Assembly: GCA_009741485.1 (NCBI GenBank)
Contig: CM019215.1
Coordinates: 82,014,111-82,078,110 of the forward strand
DNA: 64,000 bases
Reading direction: 5' to 3'
DNA from: Malurus cyaneus samueli
Lineage: Eukaryota > Chordata > Aves > Passeriformes > Maluridae
This document shows, in pieces, positions 1-12,679 of the stretch; position 1 is the stretch's first letter, and each line of letters starts with the position of its first letter. The translations under genes and the position numbers were made by a program. The notes beneath the pieces were generated by a model. That model was not told where the DNA came from. It worked only from the letters and a program-made list of their open reading frames with translations, and ran no database searches.

Positions 1-1113
1 TAGATGCTTTAGGATATCCTGCTTGGCTCCCAAATACCTTAGAAGAGCACAAGACTCTTGTAGTCCCAGTCATATCTGCTGGAAAGTTTAGCCCTTGGTG
101 TTCAAGATGACACTGAAAGATACAGTGACATTACCAAAGTATTCCTTGAAGATAATGTGGAGTTGCAATTTCTCCTTGTTTTTTAAATTGTGATACCATG
201 CTAATAGATGAGTATTCTGAAGACACTCAGGATTCTGCTGTAAGCAGTAGACACACTGGATTTTGTTTCATGTAACAACTGTGCAGTCAAATTTCTTCTC
301 TAAATCCTTGCAGGTTTTTGCAGAGCTTGCATTCTTCCCGTAATTTCAACATATTCTAAAAGAATGTGTTTGAGGAAATGTGAGTAATGTGAGTCAAGTC
401 AGTGATGACTCACACGTACTTGGAAGATGGAAAAGTTAGAATTTTGTAGCTCGGAATGCATGCCTATAATCAGTTGGGAAGAATATTGTTTTGTTACCAC
501 ACAGAAATTACTGTATCCATTGCCCTAATTATAATAAGCCCTAAAGTACAGAGGTGATAGCACCTTCCAAAATGTACCATAAAATGTTATTTTTTCGACC
601 TTGCAAATTAAATACTTATGTAATCTTATTTTCAGTTTTGTAGCCTTTAGTTGAAGAAGACTTTTAAATTCCATTTGTTTTATGATGGTTACTTTTGCAT
701 ATCTGTCCTCTGCAAAAAAAATTTCAGTCTATTAATTGAGATACATTGCAAAAAACCCATTAATTAAGTTCTAATTAAATAGGTAGTTATTAATAGTAGG
801 AGAGAAACTGTAATAGCAGGTAACAAAAGGGAGTACCAGACTCAGAGAAACCTCATGGGGCGAGATCAGCTGTATGGAATCACCTGTCTTTGTTACAAGA
901 TAGATCAGATTAGAATCCTGGTAACAATCTTTAAAACTCTGGTACGTTGAAGAGTTTGAAACATCCTCTTAGAAAGTGATTTGTAAATTAGAAGAAAGTT
1001 CAAGATCTGACATCTGAAATATGGAAGATTGTACACATACTCTGAACTGACCATAACAATTTCTATCATTTTCATTCTTTTTTGTTCTTTCAATTTCTCT
1101 GGGAATATTTAAG
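1..1113 (+). other. Intron of RELCH at the left edge
   Basis: AT-rich sequence with stops in all frames and no exon I can recognise. It lies upstream of the first visible RELCH exon and so should be intron. Nothing else is seen in it. Confidence 0.6.
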
Positions 1114-1252
1114 CTTCTGGAGAGAGTAAAAATGCAGCTGGCATCTTTTCTGGAGGACCCTCAGTATCAAGACCAACATTCTTTACATACAGAAATCATA
1201 AAAACATTTGGAAGAGTTGGACCTAATGCAGAACCCAGATTTAGAGATGAAT
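1114..1252 (+). CDS. RELCH: RELCH exon, fifth from the end
   Basis: Acceptor ...atatttaag precedes 1114 and donor GTAAGT follows 1252. The exon is 139 bases, read from CTT as LLERVKMQLASFLEDPQYQD and on to FGRVGPNAEPRFRDE. It ends on the first base of the next phenylalanine codon. It encodes part of the C-terminal HEAT-repeat region. Confidence 0.93.
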
Positions 1253-4200
1253 GTAAGTTACATCCATGGGAAGACACTGTCTCCCTCTGTCTGTCTAAAA
1301 GCTAATAGGTGTGCTGGTTTTATTGATGGGTTTTTTCTTTCTTTTCTGTAAACTGTTACTGTTTGAAAGGTACTTCAAGGTACCTTTTCATTTTAGGTGG
1401 TGCTACCACAACTTTTAAGTTTGAGTCAAATGATTAAATGTGCAAGGTCATCAAAAGTAATCGTTTGCAGTTCTTATTTCAATCTGTTGTGTGAAGTTTC
1501 AGGTGCCTGCAATTGCCGCATAGCAATTGTTTAATGCTAAACAAGTCGGTGGAAAGCAGTTTCAAATACTAATTCCTGTATTTACTTTTCCAGTTGTTAT
1601 TCCACACTTGCACAAGTTAGCCTTGGTCAACAACCAGCAGTCTGTTGATTCGAAGAGACTGGATATTGCTACCCACCTGTTTGAATCGTACAGTGCTCTT
1701 TCTTGTTGTTGTATCCTTTTTTTAGAGGAAGTTTAGCTGTTATTTCTCTGCTGGTAAGAGAATTGTAATATTTGAGCAATAATTAAGTGTGTCTTTGAAT
1801 CAGTGGTGTAAAACATGATTATTCACCATAAGGAAGAGGTTTTCAGATTAATATCATGGGTTAGCTGGACTAGGTGCCCACCAAGCTGCTCTCCCTCCTT
1901 TCCTCAGCAGGATGGGGTGAGGGTGAAGGAGACAATCAGATGGAGGAAAAACTCATGGGTGAAAATAAAGGCAATTTAATAAAGCATAAGCCGTACATGG
2001 AAGCAAAGCAAAACAGCAGATTTGTTCTCTACTTTCCATCAGCAAACAATGTCCAGCTATTTTCCAGTAAGCAGGGCTTCTGCACATGTAGCAGTTGCTC
2101 CAGAAGGCAAACATCATAATAACAAATTGTATCCTGCCACCCCTTCCTACTTTGTTTTAGTTTTGATATCTGAGCAGCCATCATATGGTATGGAACATTC
2201 CTCTGGCTACTTTGGGTCAACTGTCCTGGCTGTGTCCCCTCCCAAGATCTTGCCCACCCCCAGGCTACTTTTGGGGGGGAATGTTGTGTGAGAGCACCAA
2301 TGCTTTGCCAGCCCTGCTCAGCAGTACCCAAAACACTGGTGTGTTACCAACACCTTTCTAGGTACCAATGCAAAGCACAGCACTGTGAGGGCTGCTGTGC
2401 AAAAAATTAACTCCATCTGAGCCAGACCCTAAACAGGGGAACTGATAAATACTTCAATAAGAAAGCTACAAGAACGAAACCATTGATCTTAACCAGTAAA
2501 TAAAGAAAAAAAAATAATTGTATGGATGTATTAAATACATGATATTAAATATGTTTAAGATCTTTTTTTCCTTTTTATTAGTCATCAAGTGTCAAATTCT
2601 GTTCTCTTCGTTTTCCTGCTGTCCTTGTGTTCCATAGAACAGCATTATCAGAGGACAAAAAGAATTTTATAATTTCAGAAGGCAATCCTTATAATACCTT
2701 AACAATCTGGGTTTTAGTTATTTCAGAGGATTTAATGGTCAATCACTTTTTACCAGGACTGAAGTGTTTACGAATTGACATGGAGCATCTCTCTCCGGAG
2801 CATGAGGTGAGCAGCTATGTTTACCAATTGAGTATAACATGTAGATGGCAGAAGAAGTTAAAATGTAAGGGCATTTAAAATTAGAAGTTGAGAGCTGCTC
2901 ATAAGGGGTATCAAAACATGGCACTGAGGAGCATTTTGCTAAAAAATTGGTCATATGATTTCAAAACCAGTAAAATCTTGTAAAAAGTATTTCTAAGCTG
3001 AGGACCTCTGCAGACAAATACTCAACTGTCAGAAATGCATGCAGATCTTTGTAGACTGAAGAAAAAGGAAATATTGTTATGATCTTCATGTTAAGTAAAC
3101 CAAGGATACACTGAAATCAGTGGCTACAATATATTCAAAGAAATTTTGAAAATTGGTGGAGCTCAGGAAAGAAACTGTTAAGGGTTGGGAAAAGACAATC
3201 CTAAAGTACACGGGATACACTTCTTATCTGGAATACTGTGTCCAATTCTGGGCTCCCCAGTACTGGAGAAAGTCCAGTGAAGGGCTGGAGGAGAGGCTGA
3301 GAGAACTGGGACTGTTTGGTCTGGAGAAGAGAGGGCTTGGGTGAATTTTATCAGCGTACAGATAAATAGCTCAAGAGAGGGTCCAAAGAGTACAGAGACA
3401 GGTTCTTCTCAGTGGTGCCCAGTGACATGGCCAGAGACCATGGGCAGAGTTGGGATTTTTTTATTGTGAGAATGACTGAGCAGTGGCACACACTGTCCAA
3501 AGGGGTCTTGAGTCTCCATATTTGGCCAGATTATCTCCAGAGGTCCCTTCCAACCTCAGCCCCTGTGATTCTGTGAATTGTAAAGAGCAGATTAAAAGAA
3601 GTAGGCAGGACATGGGAGTAAACAAAATCCTTTCTGCTAGGAGGAGTTTACAGAAAATAGCAAAAAAGGTTAGCAGAAAAAGCCAAATTGAGCAATTTGC
3701 TAATCTTGGCCATATGCACTCTTGGTAAGTACTTGAAGAGGGCGAATACTAACAAAGAGTGAAACACACAGATGTTAAGTCAGTAGCAGATAAAAAAAGA
3801 TGTCATTTAGTTGCATGTTGGAGAAAATCTTAACAGGATGAACATTTCAAGGAATGGAGGGAAAGATTTAATCATAATGTACAGAGGAATACTGTTGTAG
3901 TCTTTGAAGGTTAATACTGCACTTTCATGAGTGACTGTGTACATGAGAAAATTATTTTCCTTGTGTTTGCAAAAGTGACTGAATTGAGATGATTGTGTTC
4001 TTTAGGAGTCTAAAGTTCTTATATTTGGTAACAAGGTTTCTTCTTCCAGTTACCTTTTCCATCTAGTAGCCTGTAGTATCAATCTTTTATTTTCTGTATG
4101 TTTTTGTTTGAGACGCTTTTCAACCTGAGAGGAACGAATCTGACTTCAGGAGGCTGAGTCAGAAGGAACAGTAGTGGCCTGGGCATCAGTCAGAAACAAC

Positions 4201-7200
4201 ACAATTGCACTTTCTTACCACAGGCAGCACTGGAGATGTGGCAATGATAGATTCTCTGTGTTCAGAGAGAGCTGGCAGATAGATTGTGGTTTGGGAAGCT
4301 TTAAGAATATATCTGAAAGCTGCAGTAGGGAAAAGTTTCATTTTCTTTCACTAATGGGATAATAATACAAATACTGATATTTCAGGTCCAGTTAGTTCTA
4401 GTGTCTGTCCTGGAAGCTCTCTGTCTTAAAATTAAGTTTTCTGACATAAATGCCATTTACTGTTTCAAATTAGACATTTGCATAAACAGAATTAAGCCTT
4501 TTTTCATTCTTTTGGCCACTATGGTATTATTCATTAGTCAAATGGCATATCACTTCACGAACACACATTCTTTAAATCACAGAGCCTTCACTCTATTGAC
4601 TCTAATGTCAGTACAGAGTTGATGCTCCTCTTGAAAGGGTAACATTGTGGAATTGGCTTGTGTAGTCCTGTCAGGCAGCATTTATCACTCATACCTCATA
4701 CTTGTTTTCTTTCCGTTCATATTAAGAAAAGTGTAAGTTAGGCATTTAAGTCAGACCGTCTCATGTTTGAAAGAAACATTTCACATTGTGGAGACATTCA
4801 GATACTTGCCCATCATCTCTAGTTCAATGTCAAGTCCCTTCTTCCTAGTTTTCCACTTGCCTTCTATCTATTTTCACAATAACTGAATTTTGAGTTGCAT
4901 GATAGTGAGTCAGTACTTGATGAAAATATTTAGTCCATATACTGCAGTATTGTTTATAAGACTTGAGCATGCTAAGTCTCTTAAGTGTCTCTAAATATAG
5001 AGTTATACTGCTCTGAAATATCTTTAAGGAGGTATGATTTCCTAATCACTCCTAGGACCAAAGAAAGAGAACCCAAGGGAATAGATCTGAGTAGTTATGT
5101 GCAAAGCCATAATGTAGAAATTTAGAAATTAATTTGGGGAGGAGGGAAGAATTGTTCTACTTCATCCAGCAATTACACAGTCTTCCCAGAAGCAGATGTG
5201 CAGTGGATGGGAACTCCATCCTGCTATTGAAATGATCCTGGGTCCTTGATTAATTGTTCTCCCCTTTGATCAAGACTTCATATTGTAGATATTTGGCACA
5301 TCAGGATTCAGATAGATGTACAAAAATATAGAAAAGTTCCCGTGCACAGGTACAAATTCTAAGTAACAAAATTTGTGGTGGGTGTGCTTAGAAATTCCAT
5401 GGTCTTTTTGATACAGAACAAAAAGTTTGCTTTCCCACTGAAATTCTGAATGTATTTCTCTTTTACCTCTGTCCTACTGAACATTAAGTATTTGCATAAC
5501 ATTTATGCAAATGAAGGACAGCAAATTTAGCAGGAAGAGTTGTAGTCCTGTTTGAATGCTGCTCTCTGAAACATTCAAGGGTATGTAACACCTGCTACCT
5601 AAATTTTTTTCAGGTGCTGAAGTAGTACTTTTGGAGAAATAGAGTGAGCCCTGGCACAGATCTGCAGATTAGGCCACATCTTATCGGTGTAATTAATGGT
5701 TGTGCTGCAAATGTCCAAAGTGACTTGACAGAAACCAACATTTTAATGTATACAAATACGTTTTAAAATAGTTACCAGATGGTAGTAACCATTAGTGATT
5801 GATCTGTGTTTTAGAGATTGAAAAGAGTTTTTTTTCCTTTTCTGTATCGGTTCAGGTTTGATAAGACACTACTAATTTTAATTGCTTATAGGTTTGAGGT
5901 TTTAAGTTTAGTGTCTCAAAAAATTATTTAGGCTTCTTCTGAGCTGTGAACAGAGGAAGTTTCCATTTATGCAGTGTGTTTAATGTGTGTATATAAATAT
6001 TTATAGTTTCATACTTTGCATTCTAACACTTTTGCCCGAGTGCTTAAAATGCTTTTGTTTTAATGTGTTAAAACAGTATTGTTGTGAGCAGGGCAGGGAG
6101 GCATTTACCAGTCACATGAATTAATTGTATGGTTTTGGTTTTTTTTAAAGCCTACTATTGGAAAGCATTCCTTTATTTTTGGAGAAATGTAACAATGTCG
6201 TTGTGGAAGTGTTTTCAGCCTTAAAAACTCTGCAGAAACCTTTAACACTCTAATGGCTTAAGTAAAGGAAAAAAGCCCTGATTCATAGGAACTCTGAAAG
6301 ACAACAGTGGAATGATATCAAGTTGGCTTTAGCACTGCCTTTTCATTAAGATGTTGTCTCAGGATGCCATCACATTTATTTCTTTCCTTTCTTTTTCTTT
6401 CATGCATAATGTTCATGTCACAGAAGTGAGTTTGCTTTAGCTCTATTTTTAAAAGCCTGGGGAAACAGGAGGGAGTCTTGAACTTGTGTAACTATTTGAA
6501 AAACCTATTTTTCCTTAAGGTATTTTGAACATTTTTGTTGTTTCTAACCACAAGGCATTATCAGATAACTGGAACTCAAATGCAACTGAAAAAAATACCA
6601 GGGTGACATTTTAAACAGTTCTGCTAATGTCAGAATTAATTGCAGAGTAGATTTCATAAGAACTGTTAATGTTAAAGGAAAAATGTCAAATGTCATGTAT
6701 CTCTCTTCCTTATGTGTCTTAGGTTATTTTGAGCTCCATGATAAAAGAATGTGAACAGAAAGTGGAAAACAAGACCGTCCAAGAACCGCAAGGGTAAGAC
6801 TTCTACTTCCCTTTTCTTATGTGCCTCCAAAGTCATGTTCTGCAGAGTGTATTCCATAGTGGTGTCCAAGGTTTGTGACATGAAACCCTGCACTGACATA
6901 TGCTGTATTTGAAAACAAATTTTAGAAACTTCAATACAGCTTGTGGTTGTTTCTGTCTCCAATTTCAAGCACAGGACAACAAATTTTTTTATAGCAATGA
7001 GGTTTTCTGTTCTTATTTTTTATTCATTCAAAGCAGTATTTAAATATCTGTCCTGAATCTGAGAGAGCAGGGAGTACCTGGCCTAAGTGCTTAGAGCATG
7101 TATGTAGCAGACACTTTGCCACCCACGCGGGTGGCATCCTGCAGGCCAAGGGAATTGTTCTGGTCCTGGGAATGGCCTGCTCCAGGCTGCTGTCCCAGCT

Positions 7201-10200
7201 TGCATGTGACTGTTGCACATCAGAACAGTTTCTCCAGTGTACCCACTGACCCTTGTGTGAGCATGCTGCTTAGGAAAGTATGCTGACTTTGGGAAAATGC
7301 CACCTGTGTTGCACTTTGGTAAAACACCCTTTCCACAAACAGAGTAAACCCAGCTCTCCAGGGAGGCATCAAATACATGGGGCATGGGCATCCCTTTGCT
7401 TCACATGGTAGAGATGGTATCATATGTGTGCACTTCCTGATAACAAAAGTAGCCAACAGAACCACATTAGACATGGAAATTTGGAAAGCTCAGTGTCATG
7501 ATGAGTTGTATGTGCTCTGTTGCCTGCTTGTTGCCTGGAATAGTATGCTAGCAGGTAACTTCTCATGGATTATGATATAACTTAATAAATCTTTAGCAGT
7601 GCTGCCAGGAAGAATGTGAGAATCTGAAAAGAGAATCTCTTCTCAATCCCGATGCTTTGCCATGGGAATTGAGACAATTACTGAAGCTTGTTCATACCGC
7701 GCTTCCTTATCTGTAACAAACTGATAGAATTTACTTCTTGGAAGAGCTTGGCCATAGTCCAGGAAGCATCTGTTTGAGAATGACTAAAATAGGAAAGGTG
7801 TATAAGAATTGGACAGAAGAAACATAGTGTGGAAAAAGGGTCAGTCTCTCATGCACCAAATAAAATGCTTCAGGCTTTACTAGTAGTAAATACTTGGAAA
7901 TCACAGTTAGTCCTATATAGCCATTGCAGAAACAGATGAATGCAAACCTGATACAACATCTAGTCTATTTTCTTTCAGAATGCAACTGCTGGAAGCTGTA
8001 AGATTTGAAAAGGATAAGTCTTTGCAGTGTGTTCCTTTATTCTTTAATTAGCCTTCCCCTCTCTTATTCAAAATCAGTCTATGATTACAGTCCTGTACTG
8101 TACAAAATTAACAAGAAATATTTTACCACTGAACAAATGACCTTTTCGTATACATAAATATCTCCTTTTCTTGCTAAGGCCATGCTAATTTCAGTTCCTA
8201 ATTTCAGTGACAAATATATATTTGACAAAGGATTTAAATGCAGCTGGGATATAAATTACTGAGGTTTGTTAACAGCATGGGAATGCATGGACAGAAATCA
8301 AAATGGATGCAAAATCTTTCATAAGATGTTCTTCTCTTGACTTTTCCCTTTATTGTTAGAAAAAGTTTGTCAAATAATATGGGATCAAAGAAATAGTTTT
8401 TTCAGAAGATTAAACTTCGCATTTTTAAATATAGGATAGCCACTTTTGTTAAACAAAGTATTTCAGTCATAGGTAACAACTTATGTTACAAACTGATTGT
8501 TATTAATTGCCCACCAAGAATGTCTGTTTTGGTCTAGAGCTTCTCCATAAAACAGGCAGAACTCTGTGTAGCATCTAATTTATCTAGACACCAGGCAAAA
8601 ATTTGATGTTTACACATTATTTTTGTTTGTAGTTTGGGTTTTGGTTTGGATTTTTAAATAACGAACAAATGCAAGGACTTTTCTGTAGGGCGGATTGTTT
8701 TAAACAAGATACACTATTGCTTTGTTGCGTTCTTTGATTAAAGATAAGGCTCAAATTATTTGATTTAATATTATTTTTTGCTGTGTTTAAATATTCAATT
8801 TGCATAGTAATGGAAGTATTTGGGGGGTGTATTTAAACTTCTAAGGATGTTGGATGCTATGGATTATGTTTCTATTTACAGTAACACAGTATCAGAAAAC
8901 ATGAACTTCTAGACTCTGCAGTTGTTAATTTTTACATGAGGTTGCTGATATCCCCCCCCAAACTGTTTCAAAAATCAGTTAAACATTTCCTCAGACTTAC
9001 TCAGCATCATTAGAATAATGAAAGCACAGTTTATTTAAAACTACAGGTTTGTCATCGGTTGCTAGGCTTTCTTTTCTGAAGTGAGCAGTTTTGTTTTCTT
9101 AATGCTGCTAATGCTTGGAATGTACAGTATTTCCCAAAGAAGTTTTAATAGCTACACACAACTCTAGGAAACACTGTGGTCTGAGATAGCTTCTTGTCTT
9201 TAATCAGCTGATAGTGAGTGTAGACTTTTATTTCCATAATTTATATGCCCTTGCTTTATCATGAATTCAAAGGAAATTGCATAAGACATCCATCTTACAG
9301 TAGTAATAATTTACCTGCTGAGTTTTATTAGCTGGAGATATGTTATTCATCACTTGACTGGAGATGTTTAATCAAGCCAGAGATATGTGGGCGTGTGATT
9401 GTGCCTGAAATAAATATTTCACTTTAAAAGTTTATAATTAAACTATCTGTAAATCCACAGTGCAGTTTTAGTGAGAAGATTCCCTTTTGTTTTTAAGATA
9501 CTTTTAAAAGAAGCAGAAATCATTACCACTAAGCACCTGGGGTTTTTTGTGATATGAAATGGGAAATACTGGCTGCATCCCTTCTACCTTTGAATAAATC
9601 CGTTGAAACAATTCAGAGTTAACTTCAGTTCAATCTGCCTTGATGCAAGTGTGTCTGACAGAACTGTTTATGACTTTGCAGACTGAAAAGACAGTTCCTG
9701 GAATGTGGCCTTCGCCAGTAAGACAGATTTTGTGGTCTTAGCTACAATTTTGAAGTTAAGAGTCCCCACTGGGTTCACAAGGGAGAGTTTATTTCGTTAT
9801 GTTTTCCAAAATTGTCCTTGTCTAATGTTGAAAACTGTTTTCCATTTTGACTACAAATATGGGAAGTGTGGAATATTTATAAATACTCCTGCTATTGTAC
9901 AATTGCTCTGTACTGAGATGCTATTGCTCCTACTATACTAAACAGTTATATATATGTGAAGTTGAGCTCACTGGTATGTTGTTAATTAAAAAAAATTAAA
10001 ATCTGTTAATTTCACAGCATTGGGATAGTGTCTTAACATGTTGTTCAAAACTGTAGCATCTTGTAGCTTCGGCATTGATTAGATTGCTCCTTCCAGTCCA
10101 GTTTGTGGGAAACCTGTGGCCTCTCCGCTGTCCCATATAGAATGTCTCAAGTAGGAACATCCAAGCACAGTTAGCAGGGGCCACATTCACAACAACCAGA

Positions 10201-11016
10201 AGGAGGTGAAGCTCCTGACCCAGTGAGGGGCTGACCCAGTAGGTCTCAGGGTGGGATTTACAAGAAATTTATAAGGAGATCAAAGGAAAGCTGATCAAGT
10301 AGTACAAAGTCAAGGTTTATCAAAAGTTACTAGGTTGGCAATCCACACCAATTTTAAACTCTGCTCAGCTGGAAGTAGTTGGAAAATAAGAGTTGAAAAT
10401 TAAGGTCAGAGGTCACTGTTTTGTACATGACTTGCTTTTGCTCTTCTCTACACATCTGCTAATGGTCACTGTTGGGGGCAGGATACTTGGGCTAGAAAAG
10501 TCTCTGAACAAATCCTGTTGATACTAATACACTAGGTAAACACAAGGATTGACGTTTCTGGTGAGAATGCAAAGCCAGTCTTTCACAGAGATATTTGGTC
10601 ACTAGAGCAATTCCCAAATAGGTAACAAATATTAATGTGATGACATCCAAAGGTACTAAAAACTAGTGTATGCAAAAATATTTTACCATTTTCACAGGCA
10701 CTGTGAGCACATTATAATTAACTTAAGAATGTATGTTTGGACTAGGTAGTGATGGTTTTTCCATTCTTCTTTGCAGACTGATTTTTATTGACACTTCTAA
10801 AACACAAAGATGATTTCGTTGCTTGATAAATAAAACAACACCATAATGTTCTTCTTAATTTGTAGTCTTATGCCATTAAATGTTTTCCTTTTCAGCTCCA
10901 TGTCGATTGCAGCGAGCCTAGTGAGTGAAGATACAAAGACCAAGTTTTTGAACAAAATGGGCCAGCTGACTACATCAGGTGCAATGTTGGCTAATGTGTT
11001 CCAGAGGAAGAAGTAA
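1114..11016 (+). CDS. RELCH: RELCH (KIAA1468), 3' part of the gene: last five coding exons
   Basis: Joined exons 1114-1252, 1594-1710, 2718-2806, 6723-6793 and 10896-11016 give 537 coding bases, that is 178 residues plus TAA. Every border is AG/GT and the codon phases agree across all four introns. The translation matches the C-terminus of RELCH as I know it, including the ends MQLASFLEDPQYQ, DIATHLFESYSALSCC, SEDLMVNHFLPGLKCL and SGAMLANVFQRKK. RELCH is a LisH, coiled-coil and HEAT-repeat protein of about 1200 residues. It binds Rab11 and OSBP on recycling endosomes and supports cholesterol transfer to the trans-Golgi network. Only the C-terminal HEAT-repeat end is here; the LisH and coiled-coil parts lie upstream of the window. 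No frameshift or stop is seen. The next gene, TNFRSF11A, follows on the same strand about 9.5 kb on, the arrangement also found in human. Confidence 0.95.
1594..1710 (+). CDS. RELCH: RELCH exon, fourth from the end
   Basis: Acceptor TTTTCCAG ends at 1593 and donor GTATCC starts at 1711. The 117-base exon completes the split Phe codon and reads VIPHLHKLALVNNQQSVDSK, then RLDIATHLFESYSALSCC. It ends one base into the next codon. The amphipathic helices fit a HEAT repeat. An open frame continues to 1736, but that extension is intronic. Confidence 0.93.
1711..2717 (+). other. RELCH intron
   Basis: About 1 kb between two RELCH exons, more than half of it the LTR-like block at 1873-2437. The rest is AT-rich with no other feature seen. 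Confidence 0.85.
1873..2437. mobile_element. Avian endogenous-retrovirus LTR-like block in a RELCH intron
   Basis: The block begins near GTGCCCACCAAGCTGCTCT. It runs through CTCATGGGTGAAAATAAAGG, ATGGTATGGAACATTCC, TTTGGGTCAACTGTCCTGG and CTGTGTCCCCTCCC, and ends near ATTAACTCCATCTGAGCCAG. I recognise this ordered set of phrases as an abundant bird LTR family of the ERV class, but cannot name the subfamily or check it. No retroviral gene flanks it, so it looks like a solo LTR or fragment. Short frames inside it on both strands are not genes. Edges are approximate, and orientation and target-site duplication were not established. Confidence 0.65.
2718..2806 (+). CDS. RELCH: RELCH exon, third from the end
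   Basis: The acceptor GTTTTAG ends at 2717 and the donor GTGAGC starts at 2807. The 89-base exon reads FISEDLMVNHFLPGLKCLRI, then DMEHLSPEHE. A competing AG six bases further in (TTATTTCAG) would shift the frame and drop the conserved FIS residues, so I chose the first. Confidence 0.92.
3205..3580 (+). mobile_element. CR1 LINE fragment, 3' end, sense
   Basis: The stretch carries the typical CR1 3' landmarks in order: GTGTCCAATTCTGGGCTCCC, GGAGAGGCTGAGAGAACTGG, GGTCTGGAGAAGAGAGGGC, then GGTCCCTTCCAACCTCAGCC and a terminal TGTGATTCTGTGAATTG resembling the ATTCTRTG tail. It is 5'-truncated, diverged, and has internal losses after about 3345. It sits in a RELCH intron in the gene's own orientation. 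Confidence 0.9.
5490..5512. promoter_or_regulatory. Inverted pair of POU octamer motifs
   Basis: ATTTGCATAA at 5490-5499 and its exact reverse complement TTATGCAAAT at 5503-5512 are separated by three bases. Each arm contains the octamer recognised by OCT/POU factors (ATGCAAAT or its complement). A regulatory function inside this RELCH intron is inference only. Confidence 0.35.
6723..6793 (+). CDS. RELCH: RELCH exon, second from the end
   Basis: This 71-base exon between ...GTGTCTTAG and GTAAGAC reads VILSSMIKECEQKVENKTVQ, then EPQ and the first two bases of a glycine codon. The phase fits both neighbours. The charged helix-like stretch agrees with the family. Confidence 0.93.
6794..10895 (+). 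other. Last RELCH intron
   Basis: About 4.1 kb of AT-rich sequence. The piece near 10000-10380 has a less AT-rich, repeat-like character, with a short direct repeat CTGACCCAGT at about 10217 and 10231, but I cannot classify it. No exon is recognised. Confidence 0.8.
10896..11016 (+). CDS. RELCH: RELCH terminal coding exon with stop
   Basis: Acceptor TTTTCAG ends at 10895. The exon completes Gly, then reads SMSIAASLVSEDTKTKFLNK, MGQLTTSGAMLANVFQRKK and TAA at 11014-11016. This basic C-terminal end is strongly conserved among vertebrate RELCH proteins as I recall them, which fixes the gene identity and strand. Confidence 0.95.
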
Positions 11017-11398
11017 GGTGGGAAAAGGAACTCCCAGCTAACACTAAGGTGGACCTCACAGAGACTGGTTCCTGTACTTGAAGTACTTGCCTTTTAATTT
11101 CTTCTGTCTTATGTTCTTGTAGTATAATTTTATTCTAACCTCCAAAGATATTTGCACTGCTTTTGAATATCGCTGTGTATCTGTTAATTTTGGGTTAACT
11201 GTGGTTGATATAAAACTGAAATCATAGTCTGTACCAAGTCCCTGTTCTGTGTTCTTGTCTTTCCAGCATTTTTTTTTATATAGTGGAAGGTTTTGGTTTT
11301 TTATTTTCTGACAGGATATCAGCAAATATCTGTATTATACATGGAGCTATTCTGACGGTACTTAAAATAATGTAAATTTGAAGTCATTGTCATGAAGT

Positions 11399-11404
11399 AA
11401 TAAA
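11399..11404 (+). terminator. Proximal poly(A) signal candidate of RELCH
   Basis: A canonical AATAAA lies 383 bases after the RELCH stop codon. Downstream sequence is AT-rich with only a modest GT component. It would give a short 3' UTR. Confidence 0.5.
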
Positions 11405-12673
11405 AGTGGAGATTACTTATGTATTTAAATTATGAGAGAGTAATGCAGATTTTTTAATTATGTTTCTAAAAGAAGAGGAAGAGCCACCAGCATTTGTCTG
11501 TGCTTCTAAGGTTGTTTTTGTAAGTATTGTGCATCTTGAATCCAGAGGAATTGCAGTATCTAATGTATGAGACTGCTTGCACTGCATCAGTCTGCAGGGA
11601 ATGCTCATGTTTCAGATGCTTTATGCTGACATTGTAAATGCTGTACAAAGTCCTTCAGATAAAATTCTCACATCTCTATGTTTTTTTGAGGGATTTTTTT
11701 TTTCTTTTTTTGGGATTTTTGTTTTATTTTAAAGCACTTTACAAGTCTACAGATCCACAGGCACATCCATTAAGTAAAGGCAAAATGTGATAAATTAATG
11801 AACATTAATATATGTATAAGGTACTACACAGGGTCCCCAGTACAGTTCTGCAGGCAGAGGAAACCTTATGCAGGAGAGAGACTGCTTTCATCTTGCACTC
11901 AGTGTGCAGTTCTGTGTACTGTGAAAACTAAAACGAAGATATTTTGTTGTTTAGATTGAATTTTGCTTCAAGTTTAATTTTGGAGTATTTGAAATTATGT
12001 TAAGTTTGATGTGCAATTTCTTTAAAATCTTAAGTAGACTGCCTACATGCTTTTTGAAAATGACATTACAAGGAATATATTCAACAACTACCAAATATTT
12101 TTGTTAGCAAGGAAGCATTAACAACTAAATCCTTCTCTTCTTATGCAGCACTTTTTCCCCCCTTCTTTATGTCAATGTAAGCTTCTGAAAGTAAACTCAA
12201 GTGCATGCATGAACTGGTATGAGGTAGCAAAATATAAAAGCTCAGGCATTCTCTGATACGGTACCATTCAGCTGGAAGTATGGACATCTTTGAGGACAGG
12301 GAAAGCAAAAGTAGTGAGGGAATAAATATTCACTCCTGAAACAGAATCTGGCTGGAATAGTCCATCGTGTATTGCCCTTAAATGGAAATAGTGGAGATGA
12401 CTTGAGGCTTCTGACTGCTCCATGTCTGTGCCTGTTGGCTCTGCATACGCCATTGCCTGCCACGTTCGTGCTGTGACAGGGCCTGCTGCTCCCGTGTGCA
12501 CTGTCAGTCCCCTTACACTGCACTGATCAAACCTTTTTCCGGAGGTTACAGACAGCTCCATGCCTTCGTGTTGCTTGTTACCATGAAAATATACTTTTAG
12601 CAGACTGACTGTGAAATGGAGACATTCCTGAGGAATGGGAAGTGGTGACGTTCCTCTCTTTTGTTCTGTTGTC

Positions 12674-12679
12674 AATAAA
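12674..12679 (+). terminator. Distal poly(A) signal candidate of RELCH
   Basis: AATAAA is followed within 30 bases by CCTTGTCTTGTTACTTCTG, a U/GU-rich downstream element. The context is better than at the proximal hexamer. It would give a 3' UTR of about 1.7 kb. Confidence 0.55.

Larger units (their letters stand above)
2807..6722 (+). other. RELCH intron
   Basis: About 3.9 kb. It contains the CR1 3' end near 3205-3580 and the octamer inverted repeat at 5490-5512. No coding exon is recognised. Confidence 0.85.

Noticed and set aside
10000..10380. Possible unclassified repeat in the last RELCH intron
   Set aside because: The composition differs from its surroundings and there is a short direct repeat, but no family landmark could be named.
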